Shown here: piece by piece, positions 13,601 to 26,800 of the stretch | Layout of the letters: every line of letters starts with the position of its first letter | Position numbering within the stretch: the stretch's first letter is position 1 | NCBI RefSeq assembly: GCF_963662255.1 | Contig: NC_085046.1 | Coordinates: 101,821,324 to 101,885,323 of the forward strand | Reading direction: 5' to 3' | Source of the DNA: Cinclus cinclus | Taxonomy: Eukaryota > Chordata > Aves > Passeriformes > Cinclidae | Length of the DNA: 64,000 nt | Position numbers and translations under genes: made by a program | Notes under the pieces: generated by a model | Seen by the model: only the letters and a program-made list of their open reading frames with translations | The model's database searches: none | What the model was told of the DNA's origin: nothing

Positions 13601-15178
13601 CCAAGTTCTTCAGCAATCAAAGCCAACAGTGGATGAGCTTTTGCTTCCCGTTATTTTAAACAATACAAAACAATACCAAAGCTCACACGTTCACTTTATG
13701 ACTGAGCAGGCTACAGTCTGTCTGGTCTTCAGCTTGCAGATGGACCCTCTCAGCTTAAATAAACCTCTAAAACTCGATTACAGTTCCTCTGAACTGCATC
13801 AAAGAAGTGCATTACCACAGCTCCATAAACTGTTCTACACCACATACTGAAGCACCTGCAGGGAGAAGAAGCAAAACACCAGAAGTCTCATTTCCTTTTA
13901 AATCACCCTTATCACTGCCATTTCATACCTTCAGTGGGTTTAAGTAGAAAAAATATGTTTCCTATTCCAAGATACTACTTTCTTTCCCTTTTCCAATTAT
14001 GATTTTGACGATATACCCATACTCAAAGCATGGGATAGACTACTTGACTGTAGAATTCTAATGGGTTCAGGATTTTTGACAGTGGTACTGTGATCGTAGT
14101 AAACTCCGAAAATAATTACAGAGCAATAAGTTAAACACCTGCACATCCTTGGGTATTGATGCTTCATTACAAAAGAAAAAAGGAAAAAACTCCAACCACC
14201 CAAACAAAGCCAAACCAAAACAAACAAAAACCAACCATATCCCCAACACTTTAGAATGATAGTTGCATAAGGTCAATGTCAATTAAATCTTAACTGTTCC
14301 TTTCATGGTCCAGCTGTTGAGCCTCCTATATAATTCTCTAGAATATACAGCATATAAGATGAGTAGTGCAGCTTGTATTTGTATTCTGTCATTCTGCATT
14401 AGTGTTGTGTACAGAAAACAAGACCCAAACAGTTAGTGATGAGTGAGGTGAAGAAGGGAAACAAAAATGTCAAATGCAGGAAGAAACTGTTAAATGGCAC
14501 CAAGTGCCTGGGTGAGGTGTTTGTCTACCCATGTGCTGCTTGTCTTTCTCAATCTATCATCAGAAAGGACAAGGAACCTCAGGAGGAATGAATGTCCTAA
14601 GTCAGAAGGATGGAGTGGGCTACATCCCTGACTGCCTCAGGCAATAGCATGCTTGCCCTAAACTGTCAGTTTATGGTCTTCACTGCAATCTGCCTCCTGT
14701 CAATGTAAAATTCAGAAATTGAAATCAAACATGGCTTGGAGCCTTCAAAAATAAAGACTATACCTCTCCCTCCCAGCCGCTTCCGGGGGAAAAAAAATTT
14801 AAAAAAAGACAGAACAATGATTACAGGCATTTTCAGGGAGATCAAAGCATGGGACACATATTCAAGTACACCAATTGTCCCATTTTTCATACAGATTGAT
14901 GCTGAGAGATAAGACTGACTGGAAACAACTGGCCCAAATGACCATCTGACCATGAAAGAGAAATATAGGCTAAAGTTTGAAAGGAAGTCCTAAAGGAAAT
15001 GTAAGAGAGAAGCAGCACTGCCATTACTGTCATTAAGAAAGGTGTGGAATAACAGAAGTTGATCAAAATAGTTACAAAATGAGAAAAGACACAGAAACAT
15101 GTTTAAATTTCCACATGTCATTTCATGATAAGCAATGAGAAGACAAATAGGAGGCAAACTAACAGGCAGCATACTCAC

Positions 15179-15225
15179 TTGCTCTTGATGAGCAACAACT
15201 CCAAAAGACCACAGACCACCTACTT
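15179..15225 (-). CDS. candidate short coding exon, unidentified
   Basis: Seen: the minus strand has an acceptor (GATGCTGCTGTTTTTAG) and a consensus donor (GAGCAA|GTGAGTATG) around 47 bases. The frame taking two bases reads VGGLWSFGVVAHQEQ and ends in phase 0; a second frame is also open. It does not join in phase to 16230-16294, so either another exon lies between them or one of the two is false. Confidence 0.2.
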
Positions 15226-16229
15226 CTAAAAACAGCAGCATCATGAGCCCATGATAAGCAGTTTATCCTAGTTCTTGTCTGCTTTTTAAGTATTTTTCTT
15301 CTTGTATCTGATGCTGGTTGTCTGAGCATATTACAAACAGAAGAGGTCTATATGAGTGTTAAATTCAGAATGGCTTTTTCACTTTTACATCATGAAAACA
15401 TAAGAAGATTATATTCTACTTCATCAAAGAATAGTGATTTAGTTTATTTTGTTAAATCTTTCTTATAAGTGAGGATTTTAAAGAGTATTTTTTACATTTT
15501 CTAAGAATAATTTACAAATGAAGGCACATTATTAATATTAAAATAGTGCAGAATGTTTAGAATAGTAACAGAAACCATGGATGTCATCCCTTGGTCATCC
15601 ACAGACATAAAGCCAAAGCCCAGATACAACAGTATTTTATTAAGAGAATCTAAAATTCACAAATGTTTACTGTAGTCTAAGCCACACTGGGGTCTCGCAC
15701 TGAAAGTATTTATTATAGAGAGTCATCATTAAGTACACTGTTCATTAAACCAACTGCATTTTATTTAAGATCTCCAGTAAAGACTTTCACTCACAGCCAC
15801 TTTACAACTTGAAAAATAGTGTTATATGACTTGTACAGTCAGAAAAAAAATCAACAACAGAAGAATTTGCAAATTTTATATTCAGAAGCACCCTGGATCT
15901 ACTACTTGTTTTACGGAACCCCACATCCAGGCTATCATCTAATTGAATGTCAGCACAGGAAGATCATAGTTTAAAGCATCTGACACATGAAGTCTACATC
16001 CACATGACAAGGACGATTGTTGCAATCTTTTGGGTTTTACATGCAACCTATTTAGAACTCGATACTGTGCCACAACAGAGCCTACTGTTATTCCAGGAGA
16101 ACTATCTTCCTCTTCTCACAACAAATCACCAGAGCCCAGGCAAGCATATGCTGGTAATTTATGAACAGACAGTGTAGGTGAGAGGGATGCTTAAAACACA
16201 CCAGTTCTGGCAATTCATGCCCAACTTAC

Positions 16230-16294
16230 CAGATGCTTTAAGCAGGAATCAAAACAGCCTGTACCCAGAACAGTCTTTGCTGTCTTAAGGGCAA
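16230..16294 (-). CDS. candidate short coding exon, unidentified
   Basis: Seen: the minus strand has an acceptor (TTGTTGATTCTGATGCAG) and an excellent donor (CATCTG|GTAAGTTG) 65 bases apart. Only one frame is open; it takes two bases at its start, ends in phase 0 and reads ALKTAKTVLGTGCFDSCLKH and a final L. It joins in phase to the proposed end of 16400-16599. Those 21 residues look more protein-like than most chance frames here, but no homologue comes to mind. Support is splice signals, a single open frame and phase agreement only. Confidence 0.3.
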
Positions 16295-16399
16295 CTGCAT
16301 CAGAATCAACAAGATTTTTTTTTTAATAGCCTCCAGAACATTAAGTAGTTGTTGGCATAGGTTACACCTTGGCAAAGAGGCAGGCTTTAAAGCTGTTAC

Positions 16400-16599
16400 T
16401 GACCTCAAAAGCTGACTGTGTAATTCTGACAGGGTTCTGTGCCAAGCCAGGCCATGTTTTCACTTTCTCCCCTACATGATAAGCAGAGCTTCCAACCAAA
16501 TATCCATATATAAACAGGAAATAAAACAGTTGGTGGAAGACTGTCACACAGCATGAATATCTGTTCTGGATTCCTCTAACAGCGGTGTTTAGTACAAGC
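16400..16599 (-). CDS. candidate coding exon, unidentified
   Basis: Seen: a strong minus-strand acceptor (TGTATGATTTTTTTCAG) starts a frame that stays open to a TAA at 16362-16364. The product includes LVLNTAVRGIQNRYSCCVTV, then a hydrophobic run FHQLFYFLFIYGYLVG that could be a membrane segment, then KTWPGLAQNPVRITQSAFEV. A moderate donor (GAGGTCA|GTAACAG) at 16400 leaves one base. The next candidate exon, 16230-16294, takes two bases, so the pair joins in frame across an intron of about 105 bases. A second weak donor (GCCAAG|GTGTAA) near 16369 would not be in phase. I recognise no family. The frame is open for 115 codons in total counting upstream sequence, which is unusual here but not decisive. 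Confidence 0.28.
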
Positions 16600-16979
16600 C
16601 TGAAAAAAATCATACAGCTTAGTTTGTCAACATATGTATTACTATGAATTTTCAATCTATTTATTGGCATTAAAAGATGCAGAAACTGCTTAGATGGAAA
16701 GTAATTCAAAGAAAGGGCTATTTACACACAGCTTTTGATTTTTTGTGCTGTTATTCCTATTATTTGATCCCATCAGGAAATAGCAGAAGAAGATGGATAC
16801 AGCAAATACTCCTTTTTTGTTTAGTTGGGTTTTTTGTTTTAAATATAAATTGTCCCAATAGCTTGAGTTGTAGCTTTTGCCACTTACAGCTGTAAGATAA
16901 ATAGTGTGTGTGTATCTCTACCCATTTTTACCCTCACCACTCAATCATTTGGTGTGATACCCAACTAACACCATCATAT

Positions 16980-17045
16980 GTGACAGAATATTCTGAGTTG
17001 GAAGGAACCCACAGACTCGTCAAGTCAAACTCCTAAGTGAAAATC
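16980..17045 (-). mobile_element. short CR1 3'-end fragment
   Basis: The plus strand here reads 'ATTCTGAGTTGGAAGGAACC' followed by 'AGTCAAACTCCTAAGTG'. This is the complement of the very common CR1 3' terminal segment. Only about 65 bases are recognisable and no coding sequence remains. Confidence 0.8.
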
Positions 17046-20000
17046 CCTTACTGGAATTACACACCTACTTCCCCCTCTCCCCCATAAAAAAAAAAAAGGT
17101 TAAAAAAATTAAATATAATTATCCACCTTCTAAACTCCCCAGTCTCTGACAGTTCACAGGCTGCAGCGTTTGGCCTTTCAGCAGCCCCTCTACTTCTCAC
17201 TGCCTCTACCTCCTCCCAGGACTCTGCTTTTGCATGAGCACAAATGGCAAAATACAGAATGTAAGGGTCACTGATTACATTTAGGGGAAGAGATTTCTAA
17301 GGAAAAAATAATTTTTAAGGAATCCCCCCAAAGTGTCTCAATATTCACTTTTACAAAACAAGAGCAAATGTAGTTACACAGTGAGGTTTGACATTCTATC
17401 TCCATCAGCACAATATTCTCAGTGGGAAAGGGAAAGAAACAAGACAGAGGCCCTAAAGGAAGAAGTATGCAGCCTCAGTAACTTACGACACATGATTTCT
17501 CTCCTAGCAAGACTAATCTCCATTTCCTCTACTAAGATGGAGCTTCTTTATGGAACACTTCATCTACAGCAGGGGATTATTGATTCACCATCAATCAGAA
17601 ACAAATTTCATTTTTTATTTTTTTTTTAATCCAAATAGCTTTGAAGATAGAGATCCGCTGGATACGCGCAATAAGATTGCTTCTTACTTAGTAGCTTACT
17701 CCCAGGTGCAGAAATAACATCCCAAATTTAAAAGTAATTCACCCTCATCCCACCATAACTATATATCTGTCTTAACAATATGATCATCATTGACCACAGG
17801 TAAGATTGCCTCAGGTCAGGTGAATCTGCAATGATCCTGTGATATAAAAATAATTTAATTTGAAGGGAAGAGAAAGCCCTATAAGATACATGTGAAAGAC
17901 AAACTGCTCAGTCTTTCCTTTTAACTCCAATAATCATAGAAAGAGCAAATCACTCTCAAAACAGCCCTGGCTTTCTAAATGAAGAAGAGTCTCTCACCCT
18001 GGCCCCAGAATGCCAACCAACATAGCCAAGAAAGGCTTTCAAATAACCAAATGAGGAAATGCATCTTTTTGGTGGTTTGTCCAGTATAAGCAGATTCTGA
18101 TTATAAAAATAAAAATATTCCACTGGCTGTTTACTTAATTTATTTTTAAAATATTTTAAAATAAATTATTATCGATCAACTAGTCGCCAAGCCTGGATCA
18201 TCTCTGAAGCTGTAGCTAAGGAAAAATACAGCCAGCCAGTGCATAAGGGCACACATTAACAGACAAAAAACTGAAAACGCACCCAACACCAATTTTAAAT
18301 TTGAATTCACCATGGTGCTGCTTTTACCCCAGCAGCTCTGATAAGTTGCTCAAGGTTCCAGTTAATAAAAGGTCACTCTGTAGCATTTTTTCCCCTTATT
18401 TTTTAATGTCAGAGAAATCCCCAGGGCTCTTGCGAGTTGCTCTGCAAATGCCGTAACACGGAATGGAAGAGAACAGCTTTTGGGCTGGGGTAGGCATCTG
18501 TGAGAAACCAAACCCTCTTGGTCCCCAAGGTGACAGTGAAGATGAATTCACTGTACAGACTCATGCAGACAGAGCTACTGAGGACTATGACAGTCTCCTT
18601 TCAGTGCTCTCACGCAAAATCTGCAGAATGAACACTGCTTTTCCTTCCACCTCTTTGTAGCGTACACTAACCATCTAGTGTTTCACCAAGTCAAAAGAGA
18701 TCGGTGGGAGAACTGGAGAGGACAAGGGCTGAAAGAACACAATTACACCAGAATCATACAAAAAGAGTAACTTGGAAGACAAAGAGTTCAGCACAATAAA
18801 CTAATCACTTCCAGACTGAAAAGTCTCATGGAATAAAACAACTAGAGTGCTGTTATGGAAACAGTGAACACCAGGAAGACTGTAATTACCCTCTGAAGAA
18901 ATAACAGAAGGAAAACAAGAAGAAAAAAATAATTAGAAGGTAAAGTCAGCAAGTTGAAAGATTAAAAATCAGTACTTATTGCTGAATGAAGAAAACTTAA
19001 CTCTACTTCCATCTTTATATATAACAATGGTAACAGGAGGTGGTTATTCAAAAATACGGAATCCATGAAATTGGACATCATGACACTGTCCAATCCACTC
19101 CAGTTTACACTCATTATGTCTTCCTATTTCCTCCCATTAAGGGGAAGAAAAAAGAATCCACACACGACAAAACTAAAGAGCTAAGGTACAAAACATTTCA
19201 GAACAAAATCAGAAAGGCAACATAGGAACTATATCCAAGTCTGCTTTGTGCTTCACCTTATCATGGCCAAATAACAATACTCATTTTTCCTCATATTGCG
19301 AATACTGAAATAATCATCCATATCTGTCTCTCCTCCACATCAGACAGCTGATCCTGAAAGCACAATCAGAAATAATTTTAAACTCTGTGCAGAACTCCAC
19401 GGCCCATACACCAGGAAATGCAACTACACTGGCTACCTATGGTGCTAACACAATCCCAGAGTAGGATGACCTTTATTTATCTGAAAGTTCCCCTTTCTTC
19501 AAAAGAGATGTAGGTCACACTACTGCAGGTACAATATGTGTGATGCTACAGCTGGTGCTCCAGGTATATAACAGATGAACAATTAACACTGTATTTCTAC
19601 TTTCTCAGGCATATTGCAAAGTTGCCATTAGCCAAAAGCACAGAAGAAAGAGATTTTCACAATTAAATTATTTTTGGGCATTTGTTGCCACTGGCAAGAA
19701 GTTCACATAAATGAACAATTTTTACATCATGAGCATATAATTAAAAATTAATAAATATATCTTTGCTGAACAGAGCTCCCTCATCTCAGTCAACCAACTG
19801 CTTTTATTCATTTACCTTAAGGTGTTTTGGATGTTTTTTATGTTGTTCAAGTTCTTAATGACCATGTTTATTCCAGTAAACAATTTCTGCAGAAGTAGTG
19901 CCATTATACCCAGCCTAACTAGTCAGAGGTACAGAGGATCACCATACGAGTCAATGAACTCAACAGATAATGGAGTCTAATAGTAAAATGTTCAACTAGT

Positions 20001-23000
20001 TGCTGCTATTTTCCAAATAAGAATAACAACACGTTTGTGTCTGAAACAGACACAAACAAAATTCCACTTGACTTTGGCTTTGAAGGGTAGTTTTGCCTTC
20101 ACATCAGGTGATATATTTCAAGATAGGAAAGCAAGTATGTTTGCTTCTCTCCCACCCACCTCTGTATTGCATCCAAGCACAGATCCATTTGGCCCTAACA
20201 AGGACCCAGATAGGACTGCCCTCACTTAAAACCCACAACCCTTCCAGTATTGGAAGATAAGGCAAGAGTATGTTTTGGCAAGTGGATTTATATATATATA
20301 GGTCATGACTGACCTGGAGGCTATGTTGTTTTGGCAGTAAAATAAGAAGGAAGCCCTCAGCTCCTCATTTTCTGTGAGGTTTGAATGCCAACCAACTGAC
20401 CTAAAAAGCAAAATATACTGAAGAGGCCAGTGAACCTGGAAGCAAGAGCAGTGGCCAACCTGCAACAAGAAGTAGTCAGATATAATCTGAGCATTACAAA
20501 AAGCAGGCAGAAACTATCTGATCACATTGGACAACCTCTCCTTACTCCGTGCAGCATGATATCTCTTGATATTGGAACTAATACTGTCAATACAGGGGAA
20601 TTGAAACTCATTTATGCCTGACTGTGATTATAAAGTAGCCAAGTTGCTATTTGTCATTCAGTCCTATATGATGTCTCTAACCTCCTTGTCTCCACATGGG
20701 AGCCAAACAGGATTGTAAAATTTATCATTTCAGCCACTACTGCATTTACAGCATTCTTCTAAAAGTACTATTCAATCAAAAGGAGAAAGTACCTATAAAT
20801 CCTCTTTTATCTCTATAGTATAAGAGCACAATAATCTGTGAGTTCAATATACTGTGTAAGTTACAAATTAAATCAACTGTTAGCATTTTGAAGAGTTCTT
20901 GTTTTTAAGGCTCACGCTTCAGTACAGAAATGAAACGCCTCATTCTAAAAGCTTATAAGGACTATAAAAACTCCTCTGGCTTAACAGAACTACTGTGCTT
21001 TATAAGAATCAGACATTTTGAATGGATTTTTACATTAATAATAATAATAATAGTAAAATGCATCTATATTAATATTACTAAAAACAAAACCAAGTTTCTT
21101 TCAGTAAAAATACGATATCGGATGTGTTATGGCTACATATTAAGTGTTTAATACAACAGGAAAGTAAAAACACTACCAAAAATAACACAGCTATTCCTCG
21201 AATTTATGTGAGTTATGCAAAGTTTATCAGCTTAGAAGTACAAGATAACAGAGTTTTTGCTTGATTTTAAGGCTATCAACTACACACTGTGTAGCTGCTT
21301 TGGTTTACAGTTATACCACCACTACTGTTAATGACACTGAAGCCTGATCCATCAGAAGCTAATCCTGAGGTTTAAACAAATGATTCCCTATTATCTCTTG
21401 GCCTTAAAATGTGCTGCATCAGAGATCTAATGGATTAATGAAACACTGCTCTTGCTAATTGCTGACATGGGAGTATTTAGGGAACTGGGGCAAGCACACA
21501 AAAATAATAATAAAAAAAATTAAAAATAAGAAGAAAGAAAGAAAGAAAGAAAAAAGGAAGAAAGAAAAAGGCTTTCTAGCTTTCCTCTGCAATACAGTAA
21601 TACAGCACTCACAGAATGTCCTGTTGTGAAAAATCACTAAACCTACACTTTATCACTTGGTCCCAAAGGCTTTTCCCTATTAAGTGTTCTTTGGTTCAGC
21701 AGTTGTACAATCAACAATCAAAGATACTCAGCACTGACACAAAAGGAAGATGAAGCACTACTGAGCTTCCTGTAGAACTATGCAAGGAGAGGCTAAGGAA
21801 AATGAGAAAACTCTTAACCTTTCTAAAACTCTATGCCTGGTCCCTAGGAAGAAGTGCTGGACCATTTACAAGAGCGCACTGTTCAGTCTTACTTCTAGAG
21901 ACATAAAAATCCAAGTTGGGTATTAAAAAACAATTTCACTCAACAGAAATCACAGCTTTTCTGCTGAACAGTGTGGTTTCATTGTGAATACCTATGAAGG
22001 AAGTGGAGATGTTTTGTTAAGTCCCTAAATGCACAACACCTCAACTGCTGATGATAAGCGTACTGAGCTCTCACTAAGTTAATCAAAATAAACAAAATGT
22101 GATGCAAAAATGGGCAACATACAGATTACAAGACAATATACAATAGATTTTCTTTCTGCTTAATGAAAAAGCACCAGACATTTTCTGTGATCCACCAAAC
22201 ACCGATATGCATGTTCATCTGCAATATCACAAATTACAGAAACAAGTGAAAAAAATGCTTACAACATGGTTGATGATCATAAAAGATGGCCTGCCTCCCT
22301 TGGACAAAGGTAAAGTATTAAACTAAATTAATATTTAACAACATTGAGAAGACATGCTTAAAAAATATCCCCTCTTTTGCCTGCACAAGAAGAAGACGGG
22401 ATCTTGAAGGACAAGGCAACACAGATGAAATGTAAAGAGAGTGGATCAGAAAAAAAAAAAAAAAAGGAAAATGTAAAATGTATGTATCTTGCTTCTAAGT
22501 TAGGACAAATAATTAATGCAATTAATGAAATAAACATATCAACTAATTCTTCGTGATTTTATGCAATGACCTCAACATACAGACATTCACCCCCAAATTT
22601 AAACTAACGTAAAGCTAACATGTAAGGTTTCGGCACCCTATGAAGTTTAGGACTTCCGAAGTCAGAAACCTCTTGAACTGCCAACATCTGCAGGTCAAAT
22701 GATGCAGCATCAGTGAGAGGCAGCATTTCCAAGGAAAGCAAGGGCATGTGCAGCCTGTGCTACACATACCACCCCAGCTTCCCACAGCCTGGGCTGACCT
22801 GGATTTTTAACTTCACTGCAATACTGCTTTCACACATTCAAAGTGAAATAACCACAAATACCACAGCATTTAATGACTGGGTATCCCACAACCATATCAT
22901 TGCCTTTACTGTGGTTTGCTACCCTGACCAGAGCGGTGGAAATTATTCCCCACCGCTAGTAGATTACTGCCCATAAAACTCATTCCTATGAGCCCAAGAA

Positions 23001-23050
23001 TTTGAATTCAGCAATAGAAATCCCAAGAGAGCATTTCCATCTTATCCCAG
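17046..23050. other. A+T-rich intron-like sequence
   Basis: Largely featureless. A GAAA/GGAA simple repeat lies at about 21530-21570 and A-runs at 17087-17097 and 22451-22465. A minus interval at 22263-22298 has splice-like ends and the frame GGRPSFMIINHV but is only 36 bases. Confidence 0.5.
20546..20583 (-). CDS. candidate short coding exon, unidentified
   Basis: Seen: a very good minus-strand acceptor (TTTCAATTCCCCTGTATTGACAG, split across 20584-20606) and a good donor (CACGGA|GTAAGG) enclose 38 bases. Two frames are open, reading LVPISRDIMLHG or ISSNIKRYHAAR, so the exon cannot be phased alone. A CpG is kept next to the donor. No family is recognised and the length is within chance. Confidence 0.2.
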
Positions 23051-23830
23051 TGTTGGGGGTTGGTTTTTTTTTTTTATCCTTTCATCTCTGTTTGTGGAAT
23101 TTTTTCCCACTGACATCCTAAGAAATACTGATGGCTAGCAATAGGGAGGCTCCCTATTCTTTTTTGGAATTTCTCTTGCAGGGCAAGGGGGGAAGACAAA
23201 GAACACCACAAAATCAGGGGCAGGTAAAGGAGAGTTGGGGGCAGATGTTCGCTCTCTCACTCATTTTGGCTCTGGGAGGAGGACAGCCACTGGAAAACCT
23301 CGCCCTGCCATTCCAACACCGGGAGCTGCCTCTGCTGGTACTGGACCCAAGCATCCTGTTGGAACACCGGGACCAACACTGCCCTAAGGATTTCACAAGC
23401 AGAGCCTCTCCTCCACCCTATCTATCAGGACACAGCCTCCATCACCCCCAGCGCTCCCGCAGCCCCGCGGGATCACCGCGTCTGTCCCTGCCCGCCGGGA
23501 GCTGCTGGCACTGACTGCCCATGGGATGGGAACTGCAGCACAGGGGAAAGGTGTCCACAGCCAAAAGAACTGCTGCTGGGGTCCTGGGCTGTTGTTGGTA
23601 ATTTCATAGCTGACGTTGTTTTGTTGCCTTGTTATATATATATATATATATACATCTATATGCAGTAGTAAAGAACTGCTATTCCTATCCCCATATCTTT
23701 GCCTGAGAGCCCCTTAATTCCAAAATTATATTGATTCAGAGGGAGGGGTTTATTACCTCTGTTTCAAAGGAAGGCCCTGCTCTTCCCTAACCCACACCTG
23801 TCTTTTTCAAACCAGAATAGCCGGAAAGCA
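23051..23830 (+). mobile_element. probable solo LTR of an endogenous retrovirus
   Basis: A block of about 780 bases begins with TGTTGGGGGTTGG. It has a T-run, a G+C-rich middle (about 23150-23560) and a TA-rich stretch near 23632-23652. It ends in a segment containing 'TTTGCCTGAGAGCCCCTTAA' and 'CACACCTGTCTTTTTCAAAC'. I recall this right-hand part as a common songbird LTR end, probably ERVL-like; that is memory, not a search. No gag, pol or env frame lies beside it, so it is best read as a solo LTR. The right edge is uncertain by about 20 bases and I could not find a target-site duplication. The 127-codon plus frame at 23131-23514 lies inside it and is not a host gene. Confidence 0.7.
23632..23652. 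repeat. TA dinucleotide repeat inside the LTR
   Basis: About ten TA units. It may be an expanded TATA-type segment of the LTR promoter. Confidence 0.9.
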
Positions 23831-26800
23831 TATGAGTGTTAAAACCCCAGAAAAAAGTGATATTATAGAGATCAGCCATCTTTTACTGTTATTGTATAGT
23901 TAATGGAGCTTCTTGTCAGTGTTTTGAAGAATGCAGTTCTAAGTGAAATGTAAGAAGTATTTTTTAACTTAATTCCTTCACAGTTTAAAAGCAGAGAGGT
24001 GAATAACACGCAAAGAATTGTGTTGGAATTCTGATTTCTCTTACCATATACATCTCTATTAAAATATCATTCACATGCTCTTACACATTACTTTCCCATG
24101 TTGTTTTACTGTTTGACAAATATGAAACTCCACCTGTCTTAGAAATCAGTATGAAATACCATTAAAATTATCTACTGCAATATCTGACATTATCTGAAGA
24201 TTAAAAAACGTATTAAGATGCTTTTCTCTAAGAAAAGAGCCAAAGTGGAAAGACTTGCTGCTCTACATTTTTGAATACACACTACAACAGGATGAAGAAG
24301 AATTCTGAAAGCCTGAAGTTAGGCTAGTATGCTTATAATGATATTCATGAAAAACTTAACACTTAGAGGTGGCTAAGGTGGTAGAAGCAACTTCCAAATA
24401 TCAACATTCCCAGCAATATTATGGAATGTAGTCTTTTGCCAGAGGTGAAGAACATCTGAGTCCTACACTTCTGGCTGTCACTTTCAACCACAAGCAAGTA
24501 AGGAAAAAGGACTACTGGAAAATGGAAGATCATTGAAGGCAAGACTGGAAAACAATGAAATAGTATGTTGAATTTACATAGAAAAATGTGTTTGAATTTT
24601 AAAAGGATCTTTCTCCTTTATTTTAATCACCTGAAATTATTCCCCTGGTGTTGTGGTATTAAAAGAGTATCTAGAAAACAGCCAGTAGACTTCAGCCTAG
24701 GCTGCAGTTCAAACCAACGTTACGTCATGGGAACTGCTGCAATCCAGCAGCTTTTCCATCCCAGTAGTGAAATCAGGATGAATAGATACATTTCGTTAAG
24801 CGCAAGTAAAATGCATTTTCCTTCAGAGAGTAAGATAATTCAGCACTCCTAATTATGCATTACAGTTTTTGGTTTCCAGTTCCCTTTGGCTGTAGCTATG
24901 TCAACCATGGTAGAGATCTCACACCAAGTCTTTGCTTTAATGACTCTCTGCAGAGAGTCTTCTGCCATGGAAGTATGAGAGCCAGCAGGTGCTGGAACAT
25001 CCGAGTGAGGCTGTAATTACACACAAATGCAGCGTGGAACTGGAGGAAGACAACCCATGCAGGCAAGTTACTAAGCAACTCAGAGACATCAACCACTGCT
25101 CCCAGCATGTGATTCCAGCAGAGCACCTGCAGGCCAGCATCCAGAATCATTCCCAGCTTTAACCACACATTATGGGCCTGGCCTAGTCTCTAGAACACAA
25201 AACTGAAAGATTGGAAATGTCTCAGTACAAGGTATGGAAGTAGTTTCATTGCGTTAAGATGTTCTTTGCCACATCTATGACATTTAGAATCTTTAAGTAA
25301 TGGGATTTTCATCTTTGTACCATATTGAACTTTTAGCAGATGCTTATCTTTAGTATATGAGAAGACAGGGACAGAAACTTATTGAATATATTTTAGATAT
25401 ATCAAAGGTATCAACTTCATCCCATGTAAGCTTCTGCAATTTAAAAAATTGCAGAAACTTCAGCAATATTCTAATTCACTTCCTAGCCTTTGTCCAGCTG
25501 TTACCAATCACTTAAATAAATGCTTACAATGAACGGGGACTTCCTTCCCAGACTACATTTCAACTGATTTTAGCAGCAATTATTTTCTGTGCCTCTTGCT
25601 GTGGGAATAGTGGTATAAACAATTACAGCAGTGAATGACTAAGTAGGCAGAAGCTGATGGATGGCAGTAAAGCTTACAGTCCTATAAAAATCTTCAGAGG
25701 AAAAAGAGAAGAAACTTTAAAAAGGGATGCTGTGCAATGTCATTTGAACCACACAAAAAGCCCTAAATCAGAAATACTGTAATACTTAAATAAGGTGACA
25801 TATTTATTGCTTTGAAAACTCGTCCTGTCTCTTCTTTTTCATTCAACAGGTAAATTAGTAGAGCACTTCTAATGTCTCACAGCATTTTGGCTAACCTTTT
25901 CATCTATTAAAGCAGTAACAATTTTAACTGAAACTATCATCTAAAAAATAGCAAATTTGGCACTTTGCAAAGATCAGATATGAAGGGTTTTTTTTTCCCA
26001 AGGGAAAAAAAATAAAATATTCCTTACTTGCTGTAATTCTCTTTCAGATCACACCATGATAGAGATCCTTTTTCTACTGGGAAACATTTAGTACTTGAAA
26101 TCCATCTGCAAACTACCAAAAAGGTATTATTTCTTCTTATTTCACAACAGCTCTGTCAGAGCAAACACATCACCAACTAACATTCAGATTAATTACTTGT
26201 GGTATTATATCTACTCCTGACTAGAATGGTTACATTTTGATTTGAAAGTTTGTGGCTGGAATACAACCAACCCAGTATTATTCAGCAAAACTGAACCACA
26301 AGATATGTAGATGAAACCATTCCGGGTTGGTTTTTTTTTTTTTTATCCCTCTAGGCCAGTAAAAGCTATTTAATTATTTAAAAATTCAATTTAATTTTTG
26401 AGGACATATACACAGAGAGAATCTTCAGAGACAATAGTAGTGTCTCCTCTGCTTAATTCAGTTCTTTTTATTAGTATTGCAGTCCTGATCTTTTCATTAT
26501 TTGGACTTTAATCTGCTGATTACTTTGTTGAGGTGCGTTTATTAATGAATGCGCTTAGTGCCCCCAATTAGTGCCTTTAATTATTGGTTCCTTGCTGTAT
26601 TTTTCCTTCCTTTTGTAGCTGTCTTTGGTAGGCAGCCTTCAACTACTTTTTAGTTTTTTCTTGCACTTTTCTTAAAGATAGCACACTTGCTTCTGTAATG
26701 ACAACAAAAGTATATTTATCACAGCAGCAAACATTAAACAACACTTTCATAACTGGCATTCTTAGCAAGGTCATTACTTTCAATATTGTTCCTCGTTCCC

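Larger units (their letters stand above)
7046..16979. other. A+T-rich intron-like sequence
   Basis: Apart from the listed exon candidates, I see only short open frames, A/C-rich tracts at 13388-13456 and 14170-14233 and an A-run at 8728-8760. A minus interval at 8034-8078 has an acceptor, the frame VLTLQTGIYKNVFAN and the donor GCTAAT|GTGAGTAG, but is too short to judge. Confidence 0.5.

Noticed and set aside
23131..23514. 127-codon plus frame with a proline- and serine-rich product
   Set aside because: It lies wholly inside the G+C-rich core of the LTR, where stops are rare by composition, and it has no similarity or exon signals.
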